In this document: positions 27,411 through 33,677 of the stretch, in pieces
Position numbering within the stretch: position 1 is the stretch's first letter
How the letters are laid out: every line of letters starts with the position of its first letter
Assembly: GCA_030681265.1 (NCBI GenBank)
Contig: JAUXXD010000180.1
Span: forward strand, 1-33,677
Direction of reading: 5' to 3'
Origin: Candidatus Didemnitutus sp.
GTDB taxonomy: Bacteria > Verrucomicrobiota > Verrucomicrobiia > Opitutales > Opitutaceae
Length of the DNA stretch: 33,677 nucleotides
Notes under the pieces: generated by a model
Databases searched by the model: none
What the model was told of the DNA's origin: nothing
Seen by the model: only the letters and a program-made list of their open reading frames with translations
Made by a program: the position numbers and the translations under genes

Positions 27411-30311
27411 ATGGCGGAACGTTGCACATTGCACTTAGTGCGGGACTGGGGCGCGGCGTGGACGGATCTCGTCCAGCCCTGGCTCACGACACCGCGCAGC
27501 TTGCAGCGCGACTACGTGCTCGTGCCCACGCGCGGTCAGGCTCAAGCGCTCAAACTGCGCTGCGTGCGCGACGGCGTCGCGTTGCTCGGCGTCGAATTTC
27601 TCACACCCGGACTCGCTCGCGCCAAACTGACCAAGCTCATCGGCACTACGCAAAGTGCGCTGGGCCGCGAGTTGCTGCTGCTGAATCTGCGCACGCTGAT
27701 CGCCGAGCGACTCGCGCCGCTGACCTCCGAGGATGCGGCGTGGGGTCTGTGGAAAAGTCTGCAAAGCGACCCAGAGCGCGCGCTCGACGACTTCGATCAC
27801 CTGCTGCAAGGCGGGTTCACCGCACAGGATTTTCCGCTCGCGCCACTGCGGGATATTTTCGGCGAACTCACGCAATGCGTGGCGGACTTGGGTTATCAAC
27901 TCTCGCCGGTGCAAAACATCGCGATGGGCTTGCAGCTTCCGCCCGCCGACGCGCCGCAACTCGGCGGACGTTTGCTCATCTACGGCTTCACGGCGGAACA
28001 TTGGCGCGAATTTTTCGCGCTGACTGCGCTCGCGCGCCGCACGTCGGCGGTGACGGTAGTGTTGCCCGAACCGGAATTGCGCGGCCAACGCGCGCTCGAT
28101 GAACATTGGATCACCGCGTGGGAAGCCGCGCTTGGCGTCGAGGCAACCCTGACCGAACCGAGTCGCCTGCCTCCGACCGGTGCCGCCGTCGCACGGTTGT
28201 GGCGTGAACCGGCCGAAGGGAAATTACCCGCCGTGCGCGTGCAAATCGGCCAGACGCGGCGCGACGAAATGGCATTGGTGGCCGACGAAGTCGTGCGCTT
28301 GCTCAACGACGGCGCGCGCAACATCGCGGTCGTGTTTCCCCAAGCGGACGCCGCGCAATTGCGCCTCGTGCGTCTGCTCACGGTGCGCGGAGTGCCGTTC
28401 AACAATCTGCTCGAAGCCGTCGGTCCGCCGGAGATTGATGCGGCACTGCAAGCGGCGTTGCTCCGCTTCTATTCCGGCGGTGGACGCGTGGAAGGACTCC
28501 TCGCGTTGTGGCCGTATTTGCACGCGTTGGAATACACGACGCTCGATTGCGGCGCAGCCCGCGGCGTGGCCGAACGATTGTTCGATGAACTGCAAACCCA
28601 CACGCTCCCCGAGTGGCAACCGCGGCTCGCCGCCGCGACCAAGAATGCGACGTGGCGCGAAGTCGCGCGCCTCGTCGGTCTGCTCCTGCCGGTCTGGCCC
28701 GACGAGTTGTCTGTCGCGGAGGCATTGGCGCGATTCGAGGCAACGGGGAAAAACTTCCGCCTCGCCTTACCGGAGACTTGGCAAGCACTGCGCACCTACG
28801 CCGCGCGTGACCGGCGCGTGCTGCCGGCCAAAATTGTGTTGGCTTCACTGGAAGAATTTCTCGTGACCGAAGCGCCCGCGCTCGCCCCGTTGGGCCGCGG
28901 ACTCTTCGCGCCCGTGACGCTGACGACGCATCGCCGCGCCGCGTCGCTCGAGTGGGAGCACACGATTTTTGCCGAGAGCAACGCGGGCGTCTGGCCGGTG
29001 CGCACGGACTCGAGTTGTTGGCTGACCGACGAGCATCGGTTGCTGCTCAACGAAAAGAGCCGCTTTTCGATCGGTGTCATGACAAGTGAGGCCCGTGCGG
29101 AGTTGGAACGGCAGTCGTGCACGAGCGTCGCGGCGAATACGACCGGCACAGTGATTTTTTCCGCCGCGCTGTTTGACGATGAGGAACCGGAATTGCAACG
29201 CGCACCCAACGCGTGGCTCGAACGTATCCTGCTCGCGCAACCCGCGCCGACGGGCGGCGAGCGGAACCTCGACAAGGAATTCACGCAACGCGCCGTCGCG
29301 GTGACAGACGCGAATGGCGCGAGTGCAGACACGCGCGAGACGGAATGGCGGCGGACGTGGGCGGCGCGGCGCGATCCGACTTTGCCGTTTGACGACAATT
29401 TTTTCTGCGCGGATCCGGTGGCGACCCGCCCGGCGCGACTTTCCGCAGGTTTGATCGAACGCGCGGTGCGCGATCCGGCGGAGTTGTGGTTTGGCGCGGT
29501 GCTGGAATTGCAACAAGTCGATTGGTCGCCGCTCGCGCGGGCGCGGCGCAAGACCCTCGGACAGGCCGCGCATCGCGTGCTCGCGGAAGCGTTGCAAGGC
29601 GAGTTGGCCGTGAAACCGTTCAGGCAAATGCCGTCGCCAGCGGCGGCGCGCGCACAGTTGGCGGGCGCGCTGGCACGACTGCGCGGCACGGGCGCGCCTG
29701 ATCGTTATGGGGAATCATTTCACGCGGAACTGGGTGAAATCTGCCGCGTGTTGTTGGAGAAAATCTTTACGCTGCCGCCGCGCGCCTTTGTCGCCACCGA
29801 AGTGCGCCTGCCGCCCGGCACGACGCTCCCACTCGTCGAATCCACCGATGCGATCGAAGTGGTGGGACGGATCGATCTGGTGCTCAGTGATCGTCCGGCT
29901 TGGGCGGGCGCGACGGTGGACATCGTGGATTTCAAGACCGGCGCGGACGCCAAAATTTCCGTCGCCACGATGGCGCGCGGGGCGTCGTTGCAACTCGGCG
30001 TCTATCTTGCGGCAGCGCGCACGCTTGGGGTGGTCGATGGCACGGTGTGGATGGTGAAACCGAGTGAGGACGAACCGTCTTCGGTCACGCTCGCGCAATT
30101 GCCGGAAGCGTTGGTGACGCTGCAGCAGTTGGCCGCGCACCTGGCCACAGGACGTTACGGCGCATTGACGCCGGATCGTTCGGAGTATGCGCGCGGGACG
30201 GAATGGCCGTTGGCCTGCACGCCCGTGGCGCAGGCGGTGTTGCGGGCGAAATTTGCGCGCACGTTTGCGCGTGCGGCGGACGCAGAGGAGGCGTGCGATG
30301 ACGACGCCTAA
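27411..30311 (+). CDS. PD-(D/E)XK nuclease family protein, AddB-like
   Basis: C-terminal nuclease EVVGRIDLVLSDRPAWAGATVDIVDFKTGADAK; N-terminal inactivated-helicase-like region (DYVLVPTRGQAQAL). Located directly upstream of, and overlapping, an AddA-like gene. ATG at 27411 (MAERCTLHLV). Confidence 0.88.
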   Translation: MAERCTLHLVRDWGAAWTDLVQPWLTTPRSLQRDYVLVPTRGQAQALKLRCVRDGVALLGVEFLTPGLARAKLTKLIGTTQSALGRELLLLNLRTLIAERLAPLTSEDAAWGLWKSLQSDPERALDDFDHLLQGGFTAQDFPLAPLRDIFGELTQCVADLGYQLSPVQNIAMGLQLPPADAPQLGGRLLIYGFTAEHWREFFALTALARRTSAVTVVLPEPELRGQRALDEHWITAWEAALGVEATLTEPSRLPPTGAAVARLWREPAEGKLPAVRVQIGQTRRDEMALVADEVVRLLNDGARNIAVVFPQADAAQLRLVRLLTVRGVPFNNLLEAVGPPEIDAALQAALLRFYSGGGRVEGLLALWPYLHALEYTTLDCGAARGVAERLFDELQTHTLPEWQPRLAAATKNATWREVARLVGLLLPVWPDELSVAEALARFEATGKNFRLALPETWQALRTYAARDRRVLPAKIVLASLEEFLVTEAPALAPLGRGLFAPVTLTTHRRAASLEWEHTIFAESNAGVWPVRTDSSCWLTDEHRLLLNEKSRFSIGVMTSEARAELERQSCTSVAANTTGTVIFSAALFDDEEPELQRAPNAWLERILLAQPAPTGGERNLDKEFTQRAVAVTDANGASADTRETEWRRTWAARRDPTLPFDDNFFCADPVATRPARLSAGLIERAVRDPAELWFGAVLELQQVDWSPLARARRKTLGQAAHRVLAEALQGELAVKPFRQMPSPAAARAQLAGALARLRGTGAPDRYGESFHAELGEICRVLLEKIFTLPPRAFVATEVRLPPGTTLPLVESTDAIEVVGRIDLVLSDRPAWAGATVDIVDFKTGADAKISVATMARGASLQLGVYLAAARTLGVVDGTVWMVKPSEDEPSSVTLAQLPEALVTLQQLAAHLATGRYGALTPDRSEYARGTEWPLACTPVAQAVLRAKFARTFARAADAEEACDDDA

Positions 30312-33300
30312 ACTGAAAGACCAAGTGGCGCGCGAGCGCTTCCGCGGCGAGCTCGCGCAGAATTTTGCGGTGAGCGCCAACGCGGGCTCGGGCAAGACGA
30401 CGGCGATTTCGCAACGTCTGGCGGAACTGGCGCTGTCGCCGCACGGCGCCGAATGGTTGCCGCGCACCGCCGTGGTGACTTTTACGAAAAAAGCCGCGGC
30501 GCAAATCGGACAGCGCGCGCGGGCGGTGCTGTTGCAACGCTTGGGCGCGAACGCGGGCAGTGGCTTGGTGCCGCTGGATCATCTGGAGCGCGCGTTCTTC
30601 GGCACGATTCACAGTTTTTGTTTGTTGCTCGCGCAACGGCACGGGCAGGCGCTCGGGCTGAATTTGAATCCGGCGGTGGTGGCGAGCGACGACACGCAGT
30701 TGTGGGAGGAATTTCTCGAAGCGGACACGATGGAATTTTCCGCGCTGAGTCCGGCGCAGATCGATGCGTTTTTGCGGCATGTGCCGCTCGATGCGATTTT
30801 CGAACTCGCGCGGGAAATCGATTCCGATGGCGCGCGACGGATGGTGCGGCAGCGCCCGGGTGAGTTGCCGCCCGCGCCCACGCAGGCGGCGCTCAATGCG
30901 ATTCTCGCGGCCACGGCGCGCAGCAATTCGCTGGTTAAGTTGCGACAGAACCAAGCGACGGCGGAGAAGTGGCTGCAACGATTTCGCGACGAGCGGGGCT
31001 TTTTGCCGCTGGCGAAACCGGCGGGCACGGCGGGCGGCATCGGGCCGTTGTTCGCGGATTTTTTTGCGCCGTTGAAAAACTGGTTGGCGCAGGCAGGCGC
31101 GGTGTTGGCGGCGGAATTGGCACTGCGGTATCGCGAGTGGCGCTTCGAACGCGGCGTGCAAACTTACGCGGATCAAATCGACGCGGCGCTCGCGGTGTTG
31201 CGGGATCCGGCGGCGTTGGCGCGCATCCGCAGCGACGGTTGGCGCATCATTCTCGATGAAGCGCAGGACACCGATCCGGCGCAGTTTGCGGTATTGGTGG
31301 AAATCACGCGATCGGTGGGCGCCGCGCTGGGTGACTGGCCGGAGCGCGGTGGCGCGGGACCGCGCGCGGGACATTTTTGCATGGTGGGCGACGGGCAGCA
31401 GTCGATCTACGGCGCGCGCGCGGACATCCGGAATTTTCAGCGGCACTTGCAGGCGTTTGCCGATGGCAATGGTGGAGAATTGCTGCAATTCGACGTCACG
31501 TTTCGCACGCCGCAGCGCGTGATCGCGGCGCTCAACCGCACGTTGCCCGCCGCGTTTGGCGAGGAGCGGGCGCACAATCTCGGTTTGCCGCCCGCGGAAG
31601 GCGCACCTGCACCGTGCTTGCAGGTGGCGTATGGAAAATTGGAGGCGGGCCCGAAGAATGCGGTCGGCGCGGGCGTGGTGCTGCCGTTGTTGTCGGCGGG
31701 AGAAAAACTCGGTGTGGACGCGCAACTCGCGGCGGAGGTGCGGCAGATCGCGACGTGGTTGCAACGCGTGGGTTGCCCCGGCGTCGGTGCGCGCGAGTGG
31801 GGCGAGGTGTGCTTCATCGCGCCGCGCAATCAATGGCTGCTGACGGCGCGCAAGGAATTGGAAGCAGCGGGGCTGAAGACGTCGCTGCAGATGCGGCGCA
31901 ACCGCAACGGCGATAATCCGGCGTTCGCGTGGGTGACAGGATTGCTGGCGGCGATTTGTGATCCGCGGGACGGCTTTGAATGGTTCGGCGTGTTGCGCGA
32001 AGTTTTCGGAATCAGCGATGCGTTGCTGGCGGCGGAATGGAAGGCGAAAGGTGCGCCGTGGCAGTGGATGACACCGGAGAATTACGCGCCGCCGGTGGCT
32101 GGGGCGCTGGGGGTGTTGGGCAAATTGGTGGGCGGGGCTGATGACGAAGGCCGTCCGCTGGAGAGTTTCGCGCACGAGTTAGTCGTCACGTGTCGTTTGG
32201 CGGAGAAGGCGCGCGCGATCGATCCGAGTGGCGCGCTGAATGCGGAACTCGATCGCTTGCAGGCGCAGGCGGCGACGCTGGGTTTAGAAGGCGCGGGACC
32301 GCGCGAGTGGTTGGCGGAATTGCGTGCGGAGTTGGACGAGGGGCGTCCGCTCGGCAAACCGAGTGCAGACGCGATCAATTTGTTAACGGCGCACTCGTCG
32401 AAAGGTTTGGAGTGGCCGGTGGTGATTCCGTTGGGATTGTGGCGCGAGGTGAGCGCGCCGCCGGAGCGCGGGCTGCGGCTGGTGGCGGACGGCAGCGGTG
32501 GCACCCGCGTGTATTTTGACAGTGCGAGTTTGCCGGATGAGACGAAGGACTCGCACGAACGCGAGCGGCTGCGTGAAGTGACGCGGTTGCTCTACGTGAC
32601 GCTGACGCGTGCGAAGCAGACTCTCGTGGTGCCGTGGGGCGCCGATTTTGCGAAGGTGGGGAAATCGAGCTTTCTGGACTTGTGGGGCGCGGACTTGTCG
32701 ACGTGGCCGAAGGTGGGCGAAACGGAAATTCCGTTGGCCGCAGCGGACGCGTCGAGCGAGGCGGAGTTGCCGGCGTGGCGGGTGGCGTCGGGGGCAACGG
32801 TGAGCGCGGTGCCGATGCCGCGCCGGATATTGCCGCATCAACTTTCGCATCGGCCGGATGCGGTGCGCGCGGCGCGTCACGAGAGCGAGGCCGACGATCC
32901 GGTCGCGAAACGGAATCCGGTTGATCCGCTTGATTACGGTAAATGGTGGCACGAAACGGTGGAATTCCTTCCGTGGAGTAGCTGCGACGAGGCCGTGGAG
33001 GAATATTTGGCGGCGGCGCTGGCGGCGGCAGCGGAAGGTGCGTTCCAGGAACGCGCGACGGGGGAGCTGGCGTTGTTGCGTGCGGCGGGCGTGTGGGCGG
33101 AGTTGCGCAGCGGGCGCTGGCAGACACTGGCGGAAGTCAGCATCGTCGCGCCGATGGGGACGGAGGGGTGGGTGGACGGCGTGATTGATTTGGTCGCGCA
33201 CGATGAGGCGGGGTCGCGCTTGTTGGTCTTGGATTGGAAGACGAATCTCGCGGGCGACAAAGAGTCGGTGGATGCGTTGCTGGCGCGCTTGCGGGAGGAA

Positions 33301-33411
33301 TATGCGCCGCAGTTGGAGGCGTATCGCGGGTGTTTGGCGCCATTTTTCGCCGGTGCTCCTATTGAGGTTGCCATCTATGCGACCAATGTCGGCGACTGGG
33401 TGCGTTGGTAG
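30298..33411 (+). CDS. UvrD/Rep-type helicase-exonuclease, AddA-like
   Basis: Walker [15 protein letters not shown], motif [16 protein letters not shown], motif [17 protein letters not shown], motif [23 protein letters not shown]-terminal PD-(D/E)[28 protein letters not shown] at 30298. Confidence 0.95.
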   Translation: MTTPKLKDQVARERFRGELAQNFAVSANAGSGKTTAISQRLAELALSPHGAEWLPRTAVVTFTKKAAAQIGQRARAVLLQRLGANAGSGLVPLDHLERAFFGTIHSFCLLLAQRHGQALGLNLNPAVVASDDTQLWEEFLEADTMEFSALSPAQIDAFLRHVPLDAIFELAREIDSDGARRMVRQRPGELPPAPTQAALNAILAATARSNSLVKLRQNQATAEKWLQRFRDERGFLPLAKPAGTAGGIGPLFADFFAPLKNWLAQAGAVLAAELALRYREWRFERGVQTYADQIDAALAVLRDPAALARIRSDGWRIILDEAQDTDPAQFAVLVEITRSVGAALGDWPERGGAGPRAGHFCMVGDGQQSIYGARADIRNFQRHLQAFADGNGGELLQFDVTFRTPQRVIAALNRTLPAAFGEERAHNLGLPPAEGAPAPCLQVAYGKLEAGPKNAVGAGVVLPLLSAGEKLGVDAQLAAEVRQIATWLQRVGCPGVGAREWGEVCFIAPRNQWLLTARKELEAAGLKTSLQMRRNRNGDNPAFAWVTGLLAAICDPRDGFEWFGVLREVFGISDALLAAEWKAKGAPWQWMTPENYAPPVAGALGVLGKLVGGADDEGRPLESFAHELVVTCRLAEKARAIDPSGALNAELDRLQAQAATLGLEGAGPREWLAELRAELDEGRPLGKPSADAINLLTAHSSKGLEWPVVIPLGLWREVSAPPERGLRLVADGSGGTRVYFDSASLPDETKDSHERERLREVTRLLYVTLTRAKQTLVVPWGADFAKVGKSSFLDLWGADLSTWPKVGETEIPLAAADASSEAELPAWRVASGATVSAVPMPRRILPHQLSHRPDAVRAARHESEADDPVAKRNPVDPLDYGKWWHETVEFLPWSSCDEAVEEYLAAALAAAAEGAFQERATGELALLRAAGVWAELRSGRWQTLAEVSIVAPMGTEGWVDGVIDLVAHDEAGSRLLVLDWKTNLAGDKESVDALLARLREEYAPQLEAYRGCLAPFFAGAPIEVAIYATNVGDWVRW

Positions 33412-33489
33412 CGGAGCGGGGGATTCCGGGAAAAATGCTTTACAGGCTGAAAATAACGCCGCACGGTCACCGGTTCACCACACTTTATC

Positions 33490-33591
33490 ATGGGTAATCT
33501 TAAGAAAAAGCGCCGTCTAAAAATGTCGAAACACAAGCGCCGCAAGCGCCTGAAGTCGAATCGCCATAAGAAGCGCACCTGGCAGAAGTAA
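33490..33591 (+). CDS. bS22/mS38-like ribosomal peptide (AURKAIP1/COX24 domain), 33 aa
   Basis: Manual translation: [33 protein letters not shown]. Extremely basic, with the COX24_C-type KKRRxKMxKHKxRKRLKxxRHKKR pattern. Followed by an intrinsic terminator. Absent from the ORF track, whose listed ORFs are all longer than this. Confidence 0.88.
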
Positions 33592-33641
33592 TTCTGCCTC
33601 CACACACCGACGCTCGGTCGGAATCTACCGCTTGGGAAACC

Positions 33642-33670
33642 AGCCCGCCGCGCACTGCGACGGGCTTTTC
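33642..33670 (+). terminator. Intrinsic terminator downstream of the bS22-like ORF
   Basis: AGCCCG-ccgcgcactgcga-CGGGCTTTTC. Confidence 0.75.
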
Positions 33671-33677
33671 GTTATCC

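Noticed and set aside
30085-32175. 696-aa minus-strand ORF antisense to the AddA/AddB genes
   Set aside because: Shadow ORF of high-GC coding DNA: Arg/Gln/His-rich low-complexity translation with no recognisable domains, opposite strongly supported genes.

Overview
This 33.7 kb, GC-rich, gene-dense window is chromosomal. It looks verrucomicrobial (Opitutaceae-like), judged from protein content and gene style only. Left part: an exopolysaccharide/exosortase neighbourhood. A minus-strand operon (glycosyltransferase, flippase, glycosyltransferase, with 4-nt ATGA/GTGA start/stop overlaps) is divergent from an exosortase-EpsI fusion. It is followed by queF, an MFS transporter, a DnaQ-like exonuclease and a WecG/TagA/CpsF glycosyltransferase. 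Middle part: M28 peptidase, CorA, S46 dipeptidyl-peptidase, a PTS IIA-like protein, gyrB-gyrA, a C4-zinc-ribbon coiled-coil protein and rnpB (RNase P RNA). Right part: a minus-strand cluster of CHASE4 histidine kinase, NarL-type regulator and three minor-pilin-like genes, then rpsT, an AddB/AddA-type nuclease-helicase pair, and a 33-codon ORF absent from the ORF track that resembles the bS22/mS38 (AURKAIP1/COX24) ribosomal peptide. I did not find a convincing new defence or mobile system. The best second-look items are: the unlisted bS22-like ORF; an apparent deletion scar of an amidohydrolase gene between queF and the MFS gene; a perfect 13-bp palindrome with an AT-rich loop inside the exosortase-EpsI linker; rnpB starting on the stop codon of the zinc-ribbon gene; a REP-like inverted repeat between gyrB and gyrA; and the linkage of a two-component system to minor pilins.
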